A stretch of DNA of 15,078 nucleotides from CAZAGD01 sp049699975 (GTDB lineage: Bacteria; Desulfobacterota; SM23-61). A model generated the notes under the pieces. That model was not told where the DNA came from. It did no database searches and saw only the letters and a program-made list of their open reading frames with translations. Both the position numbers and the translations under genes were made by a program. How positions within the stretch are numbered: the first letter of the stretch is position 1; each line of letters begins with the position of its first letter. Shown in pieces: positions 1 to 6,470 of this stretch. The DNA is taken from assembly GCA_049699975.1 (NCBI GenBank), contig JBNAWB010000080.1:1-15078 (forward strand), read 5' to 3'.

Positions 1-70
1 AGGCGAGGGGTTTCCACCATCCCCGATGGGGACACTAAAAGTGAAGGTGGGCAAGTTTTTTCCGGCCTAA
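1..70 (+). CDS. Possible 3' end of an upstream gene (partial)
   Basis: Frame 2 is open from the window edge and ends at TAA 68-70. It encodes about 22 residues ending in MGTLKVKVGKFFPA, a composition plausible for a protein C-terminus. Frame 1 is also open, for 39 codons up to TAA 118-120, so the reading frame is not certain. I do not recognise the family and assign no function. Nothing in 70 bases excludes non-coding sequence. Confidence 0.25.
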   Translation, partial: GEGFPPSPMGTLKVKVGKFFPA

Positions 71-206
71 AATTATTGCTGAAGCTCTTTTCTTCCAGAA
101 AAACGAGATTATTCTTTTAAAAGAAAAAGGAAAAAGTTTTTTGGTATTCTTTTCGGGTATCCAGGGTAGAAGGAATCAGATAATGGTTGGGTAGTAAGCT
201 ATGAGA
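71..206. other. Intergenic stretch downstream of the regulator gene
   Basis: These AT-rich 136 bases lie between the possible upstream gene end and the stop codon of the - strand regulator. The only structure seen is the perfect AT-rich palindrome TTCTTTTAAAAGAA at 112-125, which is too AT-rich to be a convincing terminator. No start codon with a good ribosome site, RNA gene or repeat was recognised. Confidence 0.4.
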
Positions 207-590
207 TTAGCTAAGTTTAAAGATAGACTTGAATACTGAGCACTTTTGGCAAATCTTAATTTTTTTCTGCCAACTTTCTTTAGTTTGACCCTGGCAGATA
301 GTCCCGTTGATGAACCAACAGAGGTGGCCGCAATGAAATTCCCAAGCCGGGCAACGCTGGCGCTGTTCCGCAGGGCATTGCCTAATTTCCCAGCAGTTAG
401 CTATGTCCTTTTCTCCTTTTCTTTTCATGGCCAAGAGAAAAAGCATTTGCCGCTCGACATGCACAGGAATATTACGCCATCCTTGCTCAAAACTTTGCAC
501 AGCTTTGAGGGAAAGTCCTAAAAGTTGGGCCATTTCTTTTTGGGTTTTTTGCAGGTCCCGGCGGATGGAAAGGAATTTTTTATTGTCCAT
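207..590 (-). CDS. XRE-family regulator with two-CW cysteine domain
   Basis: A 127-residue protein in two parts. Residues about 5-58 are a Cro/C1-type helix-turn-helix: Q17-x3-A21, L26-S27 and V31-x3-E35 fit the XRE pattern, so it should bind DNA. Residues 66-120 hold a cysteine-tryptophan module, C66-W67, C72, C80-P81, then C91-W92, C99, C114-x2-C117, matching the 'two-CW' domain common in Desulfobacterota. Eight well-spaced cysteines suggest bound zinc or an Fe-S cluster, hence a possible metal or redox sensor; this is inference. The start is supported by an AGGGA ribosome site 8-12 bases upstream on the - strand. The gene is divergent from the MoeB-like gene and shares an operator-like repeat with it, so it probably regulates that gene and itself. 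XRE and two-CW family calls are firm; the ligand is unknown. Confidence 0.85.
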   Translation of the reverse strand: MDNKKFLSIRRDLQKTQKEMAQLLGLSLKAVQSFEQGWRNIPVHVERQMLFLLAMKRKGEKDIANCWEIRQCPAEQRQRCPAWEFHCGHLCWFINGTICQGQTKESWQKKIKICQKCSVFKSIFKLS

Positions 591-604
591 AATTTTTTCC
601 CTTT

Positions 605-633
605 ACTATAGCTATTGACTTTAGATACTACAA
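605..633 (-). promoter_or_regulatory. Predicted sigma-70 promoter of the XRE/two-CW gene
   Basis: Read on the - strand: TTGTAG (-35, positions 633-628), a 17-bp spacer, then TATAGT (-10, 610-605). It lies 15 bases upstream of the start codon at 590. Its -35 box is inside the inverted repeat 624-642, so a protein bound there would block this promoter. Confidence 0.5.
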
Positions 634-644
634 AGTGGTATCAT
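615..644 (+). promoter_or_regulatory. Predicted sigma-70 promoter of the MoeB-like gene
   Basis: TTGACT (-35, 615-620), an 18-bp spacer, then TATCAT (-10, 639-644), each 5 of 6 to consensus. It is followed by an AAGGAAG ribosome site and the ATG at 670. It faces and overlaps the - strand promoter. Confidence 0.55.
624..642. promoter_or_regulatory. Candidate operator: inverted repeat between divergent promoters
   Basis: GATACTAC-AAA-GTGGTATC is a dyad with 7 of 8 base pairs matching. It fills the spacer of the + promoter, reaches into its -10, and covers the -35 of the - promoter. An 8-3-8 repeat is a typical size for an XRE dimer site, and the divergent gene encodes such a protein. Binding is inferred, not shown. 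Confidence 0.5.
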
Positions 645-669
645 AAATTAAAATTTTAAGGAAGAACAA

Positions 670-1482
670 ATGACCACCTTTTCGGCAGAGCAAATTGAGC
701 GTTACTCACGTCAAATTATTCTACCAGGAGTAGGCGGAAAAGGACAAAAGAAATTAGCGGCCGCCAAAGTATTTGTCTTAGGAGCGGGAGGTTTAGGATC
801 ACCGGCCGCTCTTTATCTGGCCGCCGCCGGCGTAGGTACTATAGGTTTGGCTGACTCAGATCGCGTAGAGCTCAACAATCTGCAACGCCAAATATTACAC
901 CGCACCGCAGATGTAGGGCTCTTAAAAGTAGAATCAGGGGGACGTACTCTAAAAGCCCTCAATCCAGAAGTAAAAGTACAAACCTATCCGCAACGGATTG
1001 ATGTTGGAAACATAAGAGAAATAATCAGAGAGTATGACCTGGTCCTCGATGGGAGCGATAATTTTCCAACGCGCTTCATCGTCAATGATGCCTGTTTCTT
1101 CGAAAAGAAGACGCTTATTTCGGGAGCGATTTTAAGGTTCGATGGCCAGCTTAGCACGTTTAAACCCCATGCTGGTGGACCTTGTTATCGCTGCCTTTTC
1201 CCAGAACCTCCACCTCCTGGTTTAGTCCCCAGTTGCCAAGAGGCCGGGATTTTAGGAGCCGTTGCGGGAATTATAGGTTTGTTGCAAGCCAATGAAGCCT
1301 TGAAAGAAATTTTAGGGATCGGCCAATCCATGGCTGGGCGTTTTTTGCTTTTTAATGCTTTGAGCCTCAGGTTTGAAGAAGTTAAGATCTTAAAAAATCC
1401 TAAATGCCCTTTATGCAGTGCAAATCCAACCATCAAAGAACTCATTCAATATTCTCCGATATGCCAAGTAACAACTCCTTGA
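670..1482 (+). CDS. MoeB/ThiF/HesA-type E1-like adenylyltransferase
   Basis: A 270-residue cytoplasmic enzyme expected to adenylate the C-terminal glycine of a small ubiquitin-like sulfur carrier (MoaD or ThiS type), in molybdopterin/tungstopterin or thiamine synthesis. Visible features are ERYSRQIILP near the start, the nucleotide loop GAGGLGSP (38-45), N-x-L-Q-R73-Q, K86, and SDN with D130. R73, K86 and D130 have the same numbers as the ATP-handling residues of E. coli MoeB. The zinc site is C172-x2-C175 and C246-x2-C249; C189 (SCQEAG) is at the position of the reactive cysteine in ThiF. There is no rhodanese domain. The start has AAGGAAG six bases upstream and matches the usual family N-terminus. 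No carrier-protein gene is visible nearby, so MoeB, ThiF or a role with a tungsten enzyme cannot be told apart. Confidence 0.92.
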   Translation: MTTFSAEQIERYSRQIILPGVGGKGQKKLAAAKVFVLGAGGLGSPAALYLAAAGVGTIGLADSDRVELNNLQRQILHRTADVGLLKVESGGRTLKALNPEVKVQTYPQRIDVGNIREIIREYDLVLDGSDNFPTRFIVNDACFFEKKTLISGAILRFDGQLSTFKPHAGGPCYRCLFPEPPPPGLVPSCQEAGILGAVAGIIGLLQANEALKEILGIGQSMAGRFLLFNALSLRFEEVKILKNPKCPLCSANPTIKELIQYSPICQVTTP

Positions 1483-1576
1483 ATGGTTTTTATCCCTATT
1501 GTTGTTTGAGTCTCTGTCCCCATCCTCTTTTTTTGTGCCTCGGGTCAAACTTCATATTAATGGGTAAAATTTTAAA

Positions 1577-3340
1577 ATGAATAAAGGGAAGCGATTTAAG
1601 TTCCTTTATCTGCCGGCTTTGACCATTGTAATTACCGTCCTTACTCTTCTGGTAGTTATTGGCATATCCACCTATCGCAATATAAGCCGGGAACGAGAAA
1701 GAGCAGAGGAATTTTTATTACGCGAAGGGTTGGGTTTAGCCAGGGCTATCGAGGCCGGCCTGAGAGTAGACCCTCCCCAGCAGCACCTCGACCTTTTCCG
1801 GATTCAGAAGCTTATTACCGAAGTTTCCCAGGAACCGGCGGTGGCCAGTATTATCCTTTTTGATGAACAAGGGAAAGTTTGGGCCACTGGGAAGATAGAG
1901 AAGGAAGAAGAGAAGCGGCTTTCTGCAGAAGGAATTAAAGATGCCCCTGCCTTGGTTATTTTATTAAAGAGCCAAGAGATAATAAGGCGCTATCAAGATC
2001 GCCAGGAAGGAAAAAGGTTTTTTGAAATTATAAAACCATTTCGTCCCTTTTCATTTCCCACAGCTAAATGGCCAGCTGAGGAAATAACAGAATCCATAAA
2101 GGAAGATACCATTCCCCAATGGACCAGGAATAAAATTATTTTAATGCGCATGCATTTAGAGACTTTTGAAAAAGCCCGCCAAGAAGATATTCTCCATGCT
2201 TTTCTCATGGGCGGAATTTTATTAGTTTTAGGAGGGGGTGCCCTCTACTTTATTTTTATTGTGCAAAATTATTATCTGGTTGATCGAACTTTAGCCCAGA
2301 TGAAGACCTATACGGAAAATGTTCTGGAAAGTTTGGCTGACGGTATTATCTCTGTAGATTCCCAAGGAAAGATTGTTACTTGGAATCGGCGGGCTACGGA
2401 AATTTTGGGATTGCCCACAGAAACTTTAAAGGAAAAGAGCCTTAGGGAGATTTTAGAACTGCCTCCCGAATCCCATGGCGAATCAGAGAAAGAAAAAAGG
2501 GAAATTAAAGACCAAGAAGTTATTTTTCGGCCATCTCCGAAGAAAGAAATTCCCTTGAGCTTGCGCATAACCCCCCTTAAAGACGAGATGGGGCAAGAGA
2601 TGGGCTCAGTTATCCTGCTGCGCGATTTACGGGAAATAAAAGATTTACAGGAGAAAGTACGGCGGAGCGAACGTTTGGCTTCTTTGGGGCGATTAGCTGC
2701 CGGGGTGGCTCACGAGATCCGCAATCCTTTAAGCTCTATTCGGGGGTTTGCGCAATATTTTCTAAGCCGATTTAAAGGCCAAGAAGAAGAACAAGGTTAC
2801 GCCGCAGTTATGGTGAAAGAGGTAGACAGACTAAATCGGGTAATTACGGAACTCCTTGATTTTGCTCGACCCAAAGCACCCCAACGGGAAAGCCATTCCT
2901 TACCATGGATTTTAGATCACACTCTCCAGCTCTTAAATGATGAAATCAAAAAGAGAAGAATCGAAGTAGAAAAGGATTATGCGGCAAACTTGCCCCTGGT
3001 TTTTGTAGATAAGGATCAAATATCTCAGGCTTTCCTTAATTTACTTCTGAATTCTATAGAATCAATGGCGGAGGGAGGAAAAATTCGCCTGACCTTAAGA
3101 AATGGGAATGCACCTAAAACAGTAGAGGTAGTTATCGAAGATTCTGGACGCGGTATTCCTAAGGAAGATTTAGAGAAAGTATTTGAACCCTTCTTTAGCA
3201 CGAAAAGAAAAGGTACTGGTTTGGGATTAGCTATTGTCCACCAGATCATAGAAAGCCATGGTGGCGAGATCAGAGTAAAGAGTGCTATTGGGAAAGGGAC
3301 CGCTATTTCTATTATTCTTCACGAAAATGAAAAAACTTAG
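1577..3340 (+). CDS. Membrane sensor histidine kinase (NtrB/ZraS/AtoS class)
   Basis: A 587-residue sensor kinase, surely the partner of the sigma-54 response regulator that follows. Order: short cytoplasmic tail; TM1 about 10-31; periplasmic sensor about 32-207 with no Cys or His cluster; TM2 about 208-231; a PAS domain about 245-355 (start E-S-L-A-D-G-I); HisKA with the H-box HEIRNP, phospho-acceptor H379; HATPase with N-box N492, G1 DSGRGIP (522-528) and G2 GTGLGLAIV (546-554). All catalytic boxes are intact. No HAMP is obvious between TM2 and PAS. The ribosome site is weak (GGG about 11 bases upstream), suggesting modest expression. ZraS senses zinc and envelope stress and AtoS acetoacetate, but the sensor domain here is too diverged to name a ligand; the neighbouring metal-efflux genes make metal or envelope stress the best guess. 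Confidence 0.93.
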   Translation: MNKGKRFKFLYLPALTIVITVLTLLVVIGISTYRNISRERERAEEFLLREGLGLARAIEAGLRVDPPQQHLDLFRIQKLITEVSQEPAVASIILFDEQGKVWATGKIEKEEEKRLSAEGIKDAPALVILLKSQEIIRRYQDRQEGKRFFEIIKPFRPFSFPTAKWPAEEITESIKEDTIPQWTRNKIILMRMHLETFEKARQEDILHAFLMGGILLVLGGGALYFIFIVQNYYLVDRTLAQMKTYTENVLESLADGIISVDSQGKIVTWNRRATEILGLPTETLKEKSLREILELPPESHGESEKEKREIKDQEVIFRPSPKKEIPLSLRITPLKDEMGQEMGSVILLRDLREIKDLQEKVRRSERLASLGRLAAGVAHEIRNPLSSIRGFAQYFLSRFKGQEEEQGYAAVMVKEVDRLNRVITELLDFARPKAPQRESHSLPWILDHTLQLLNDEIKKRRIEVEKDYAANLPLVFVDKDQISQAFLNLLLNSIESMAEGGKIRLTLRNGNAPKTVEVVIEDSGRGIPKEDLEKVFEPFFSTKRKGTGLGLAIVHQIIESHGGEIRVKSAIGKGTAISIILHENEKT

Positions 3341-3342
3341 CA

Positions 3343-3494
3343 AATTATTAATGAGCGCATTAAACATTTTAGCTGCTTTGTCATGGCGATCCCGAGGGGC
3401 GTGACCATCTCGCTTTAAGATTGCCTCGTGGCTAGGCTTCTATCAGTAAGCCTTAGGTTATAGTGATAAACATAATTTGCTCTCATTAATAATT
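3343..3494. repeat. MITE-like palindromic repeat between kinase and regulator genes
   Basis: AATTATTAATGAG (3343-3355) is repeated in inverted orientation at 3482-3494. One mismatch and GCA extend the match to 16 of 17 bases. The 126-base interior contains GTCATGGCGATCCCGAGG and GATTGCC, a degenerate form of the GTCATTGCGA...GGCAATCTC / GAGATTGCC dispersed repeat seen in many bacterial genomes (from memory). Inner stems: 3403-3410 with 3418-3425 (6 of 8) and AGGCTT 3434-3439 with AAGCCT 3448-3453. No coding capacity. A decayed mobile repeat is likely; a folded processing signal in the transcript is the alternative. Confidence 0.5.
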
Positions 3495-3508
3495 AAAGGG
3501 AGAATAAA

Positions 3509-4870
3509 ATGAATACCCCTCGGCGCGTGCTGGTGATTGACGATGAAGATAGCCATCGTTTAATGCTCAGGGCCGTATTAAAAGAAGAAGGCTATCAGGT
3601 CGCAGAAGCTGCCGATGGCCCCGAGGCCATACGCGCGGTCGAACAGGACACCTTTGACTTAATTCTTTTAGATCTGCGTCTGCAGACCATGGATGGTATC
3701 GAGACTTTGGCTGAGATCCGGAAAATAAGTCCCTTAGTCCCGGTGATCATTATGACCGCCTATGCTTCCGTGAAGACTGCCGTGGAGGCCCTCAAAGGAG
3801 GAGCCACTGATTATTTAACGAAACCTCTGGACATTGAAGAATTGAAAGTGCTCATTGAAAAAGCCTTGGAGCTATATGATCTGCGTACGGAAAATATTTT
3901 TCTGAAAGAGCGTTTGGGAGATCGCTTTGATTTCTCCCGCTTAATTGGCCGGAGTTCCAGGATGCGGGAACTTTTTGATACTTTGGCCCTAGTGGCTCCT
4001 ACGGATGCCACTGTACTAATCCAAGGAGAAAGTGGGACGGGCAAAGAATTAGTAGCCAACGCCATCCATCAAAATAGTCTCCGGAAAAATCGGCCCTTCA
4101 TAAAAGTATCCTGTGCGGCCCTGCCAGAAACCCTCCTGGAAAGTGAACTTTTTGGCCATGAAAAAGGAGCTTTTACGGGCGCTCTCGCTCGGAGAGAAGG
4201 CAGATTTCAATTGGCCCATGGGGGGACGATTTTCCTCGATGAAGTAGGAGAGATGAACCCCGCTACCCAGATAAAGCTCCTGCGCGTATTGCAGGAAAAA
4301 GAATTCGAGCCCTTAGGTAGTAACCAGACTTGCCAGGTGGATGTGCGCGTAATTGCGGCGACGAATAAAGATTTAGTAAAAGAAACTAAAATAGGTCGTT
4401 TTCGGGAGGATCTTTTTTATCGCATAAATGTAGTCCCAATTGTTCTTCCCCCTTTACGAGAAAGACGCGAAGATATTCCGCTCTTAGCCAATCATTTTTT
4501 CAACTTTTATCGGGAGAAAAACCGGAAAGAATTAAAGGCTATATCTGGAAAAGCTATGGATTTATTAGTCCGCTACCACTGGCCTGGAAATGTACGCGAA
4601 TTGGAAAATACTATGGAACGAGCAGTAATTTTAGCGCGGGGAGAATTGGTGGCTCCAGTGGATTTGCCTCTCCAAATCCAAGCTATGGCTAAAGAAAAGG
4701 AAGATAAATTATTTAATTTTCCCCCCGGGATTAGTTTAGCCCAAATGGAAAGAGCCTTGATTCTCAAGACCTTAGAAGATACCGGAGGAAACCGCTCGCG
4801 CGCCGCAGAAATTTTGGGTATTAACCGGCGTACCTTGCAAAATAAATTGAAAGAGTACGGTCTTTTCTGA
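3509..4870 (+). CDS. Sigma-54-dependent response regulator (NtrC/ZraR/AtoC class)
   Basis: A 453-residue three-domain activator. The receiver (about 6-118) has D11-D12, phospho-acceptor D55, T83 and K105. The AAA+ sigma-54 interaction domain follows, with Walker A GESGTGKE (173-180), the sigma-54-contacting loop GAFTGA (220-225), Walker B in IFLDEVGEM, and the R-finger region RFREDLFYRIN. The C-terminal Fis-type helix-turn-helix is about 428-450 (SRAAEILGINRRTLQNKL). All key residues are present, so it should hydrolyse ATP and open sigma-54 promoters when phosphorylated by the kinase upstream. The start has a strong AAAGGGAG ribosome site. A near-consensus -24/-12 promoter with paired palindromes follows this gene directly, making the operon from 5068 its likely target. 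Length is normal for the class. Confidence 0.95.
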   Translation: MNTPRRVLVIDDEDSHRLMLRAVLKEEGYQVAEAADGPEAIRAVEQDTFDLILLDLRLQTMDGIETLAEIRKISPLVPVIIMTAYASVKTAVEALKGGATDYLTKPLDIEELKVLIEKALELYDLRTENIFLKERLGDRFDFSRLIGRSSRMRELFDTLALVAPTDATVLIQGESGTGKELVANAIHQNSLRKNRPFIKVSCAALPETLLESELFGHEKGAFTGALARREGRFQLAHGGTIFLDEVGEMNPATQIKLLRVLQEKEFEPLGSNQTCQVDVRVIAATNKDLVKETKIGRFREDLFYRINVVPIVLPPLRERREDIPLLANHFFNFYREKNRKELKAISGKAMDLLVRYHWPGNVRELENTMERAVILARGELVAPVDLPLQIQAMAKEKEDKLFNFPPGISLAQMERALILKTLEDTGGNRSRAAEILGINRRTLQNKLKEYGLF

Positions 4871-4873
4871 AGG

Positions 4874-4892
4874 CTGCGAAAATTTTTCCCAA
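4874..4892. promoter_or_regulatory. Candidate upstream activator site 1 (degenerate palindrome)
   Basis: CTGCGA-N7-TCCCAA. The left half is identical to the site at 4916 and the right half matches TCGCAG at 4 of 6 positions. Its centre (4883) is 42 bp, four helical turns, from the centre of the second site, so the two would face the same side of the DNA. It lies about 163 bp before the predicted transcription start. Confidence 0.4.
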
Positions 4893-4915
4893 ATCAGCTT
4901 AAATTGCCCGCTCTT

Positions 4916-4934
4916 CTGCGAAAAAAAATCGCAG
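4916..4934. promoter_or_regulatory. Candidate upstream activator site 2 (perfect palindrome)
   Basis: CTGCGA-N7-TCGCAG, a perfect 6-7-6 dyad centred at 4925, about 121 bp before the predicted sigma-54 start. That distance is typical for enhancer sites of NtrC-class regulators. No T-run follows, which argues against a terminator on this strand. The likely binder is the regulator encoded just upstream. Confidence 0.5.
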
Positions 4935-5019
4935 TGGAAAAGAATCATTTGAAAACCTTCGTTTTATTTTATCCATTCATTTCCATTAATTACTAGCTTT
5001 TTAAGTCAGAGCCAAGGGT

Positions 5020-5034
5020 TGGCCCTCTTTTTGC
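5020..5034 (+). promoter_or_regulatory. Predicted sigma-54 (-24/-12) promoter
   Basis: TGGCCC-N5-TTGC differs from the consensus TGGCAC-N5-TTGC at one base. The invariant GG (5021-5022) and GC (5033-5034) are exactly 10 bp apart. Transcription would start near 5046, just before the AAGGAGGGG ribosome site (5052-5060) of the gene at 5068. It lies between an intact sigma-54 activator gene and a same-strand operon. Confidence 0.75.
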
Positions 5035-5067
5035 GTCTGCCCCAAAGACCAAAGGAGGGGATGAGCT

Positions 5068-6018
5068 ATGAACCAAAAAGGATGCCTTCATTGTGGAAAA
5101 GAAAAGTTAGAAGATGAACTTTACTGCCCTCAATGTCAGATCGAATTTAGCAGGAAAAGAAATAAAAAAATCATCTTTTTTAGTCTTATTTTTTCGGGAC
5201 TTCTCTTATTTCTTACTGCTTTACTTCTTTGGCACAAGGGGTTGGGACTAGATAACTTTTCCCCACTATCATTTTGGCCCAAACCAGTGGCCAGAGTAAA
5301 TGGCGATCCAATCCTGCAATCTGAACTAAAAGAAAGAATGACGAGCCTAAAAGAATTCATGGAAGGGCAATATGGAAAAGAAGTTTTTAAAGGAGAAAAG
5401 GGCCAAGTTCTTTGGGCTAATTTAGAGAAGAAGGTTTTAGCGGAGCTGATCGAAGAAAAGATTATTGCTCAAGAGGCCCAAAAATTAAGAATTCAGATTA
5501 ACGAGGCAGATGTGCAACGGGAGATCGAAGAAATTTCCCGGAAAGTTTTCGGCAGCCCAGCCAAGTTTGCAGCTGAGTTGGAGGGGAATAAGAAGTTCAA
5601 GAATAATTTAGAAAACTATATTCGCCATTTGCTTACTATAAATGCTGTAAGCTTGGCAAAAGCAAACCCCAATTCCCCATCTCCAGACAATTTTATTTCT
5701 TGGTTGGAGGAGGCCAAGAAGAAAGCAAGAATAGAGATTTACGGATTTAAAAATTCTCTCTTAAATATCGCTTCTCAGGGATGCTGTGCTTCAGGAGGAT
5801 GCGGATTCCGGCAATCTCGCGGCGATAAAATAGATCCCCACTTAGAAGAGAAGGCAAGCTTGGCTGCCCTCAAGGCCTATAAAAAGAAAAATCCTGATGC
5901 TCAAAATTTGACGGCCAAAGTGAAAGATTATGGTTGTCATATCCAAGTAGATATCGAAAAAGATGGTTTAGTAGTTAAATCGTACGTTTACCAAAATGGA
6001 GAGGTGGAAGAATTATGA
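5068..6018 (+). CDS. Zinc-ribbon / TM / SurA_N-like / Cys-rich chimeric envelope protein
   Basis: A 316-residue protein I cannot name. Order: an N-terminal zinc ribbon, C6-x2-C9 and C20-x2-C23, expected in the cytoplasm; basic residues then one TM segment about 35-55; a periplasmic part that begins ARVNGDPILQSELKERM and runs to about 200, resembling the SurA N-terminal chaperone domain; and a C-terminal domain holding C239-C240-x4-C245 and C290-H291. No parvulin PPIase domain is present; the Cys-rich part occupies its place, so a prolyl isomerase label would be wrong. The start is set by an excellent AAGGAGGGG site seven bases upstream. It is the first gene of the predicted sigma-54 operon and overlaps the next by ATGA. 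A metal- or thiol-handling chaperone that serves the downstream ABC module is inferred. Confidence 0.85.
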   Translation: MNQKGCLHCGKEKLEDELYCPQCQIEFSRKRNKKIIFFSLIFSGLLLFLTALLLWHKGLGLDNFSPLSFWPKPVARVNGDPILQSELKERMTSLKEFMEGQYGKEVFKGEKGQVLWANLEKKVLAELIEEKIIAQEAQKLRIQINEADVQREIEEISRKVFGSPAKFAAELEGNKKFKNNLENYIRHLLTINAVSLAKANPNSPSPDNFISWLEEAKKKARIEIYGFKNSLLNIASQGCCASGGCGFRQSRGDKIDPHLEEKASLAALKAYKKKNPDAQNLTAKVKDYGCHIQVDIEKDGLVVKSYVYQNGEVEEL

Positions 6019-6470
6019 GAAAAGCAATTTTATTAATTTTCCTGACTATTTTGGTCAATGGCGGTGGAGAAGACCTTAAGGCCCGGGCAGCCGAAAATGA
6101 AATTACTTTTCCGGTACGCCTTTTTGCCGACGGGAAAGCCAGGCATTTTGAGTATAAAGTTCCGGCTAAAACCGGAAAGAACTTGACTATCCGGTACTTC
6201 ATCCTGAAAAGTTCTGATGGCGTAATTCGCGCTGCTTTCGATGCCTGCGACGTTTGTTGGCCGGAGGGGAAAGGCTATTATCAAAAAGGAGATTTTATGA
6301 TCTGCCGTAATTGTGGACGGCGTTTTGCTTCCATTAAAGTAAACGAAATCCAAGGGGGCTGCAATCCTGCGCCATTAAAGAGAGAGATTAAAGGGGACAA
6401 AGTAGTAATCAAAATTGAAGACTTATTAATAGGAGCGCAGTATTTTAATTTTAGGGAGGGCAGAAGATGA
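6015..6470 (+). CDS. Periplasmic DUF2318-family protein
   Basis: A 151-residue protein. Residues 1-25 form a signal peptide (hydrophobic 4-14, cleavage probably after the ARA at 23-25). The core is the DUF2318 pattern: H44-F-E-Y, then F-D-A-C78-D-V-C81, G-Y-Y, C97-R-N-C100-G-x-R-F, and G-G-C116-N-P. Five conserved cysteines suggest a bound metal or Fe-S centre; the family is often labelled 'Fe-S-containing'. In P19-type iron-uptake loci such as Campylobacter Cj1660, a DUF2318 protein sits beside FtsX-type permeases and an ATPase, as here. It overlaps the genes on both sides by ATGA, pointing to translational coupling. Family assignment is firm; the substrate (iron, copper or a redox partner) is not known from sequence. 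Confidence 0.85.
   Translation: MRKAILLIFLTILVNGGGEDLKARAAENEITFPVRLFADGKARHFEYKVPAKTGKNLTIRYFILKSSDGVIRAAFDACDVCWPEGKGYYQKGDFMICRNCGRRFASIKVNEIQGGCNPAPLKREIKGDKVVIKIEDLLIGAQYFNFREGRR

Noticed and set aside
246..618. Two overlapping + strand open frames over the regulator gene
   Set aside because: They lie antisense to a clear XRE/two-CW gene and carry no recognisable motif.
1560..1580. Seven-codon leader frame overlapping the kinase start by ATGA
   Set aside because: Too short, with no ribosome site or coding character; chance overlap in AT-rich sequence.
3436..3476. Internal promoter for the response regulator, with TATAGT at 3459-3464 or CATAAT at 3471-3476
   Set aside because: Bases at the matching -35 positions (GCTTCT or AAGCCT) do not resemble TTGACA. 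The AT-rich hexamers are expected by chance in this repeat.
5011..5032. GCCAA-GGG-TTGGC hairpin followed by CTCTTTTT, resembling a rho-independent terminator after the response regulator
   Set aside because: The stem has only 5 bp with a 3-base loop, and its right arm plus the T-run are exactly the sigma-54 promoter bases. The T-run is broken by a C. It is better explained by the promoter.
5776..5805. Selenoprotein-like Cys cluster in the chimeric gene
   Set aside because: The cluster uses TGC/TGT codons only. No in-frame TGA with a following SECIS-like hairpin was seen.
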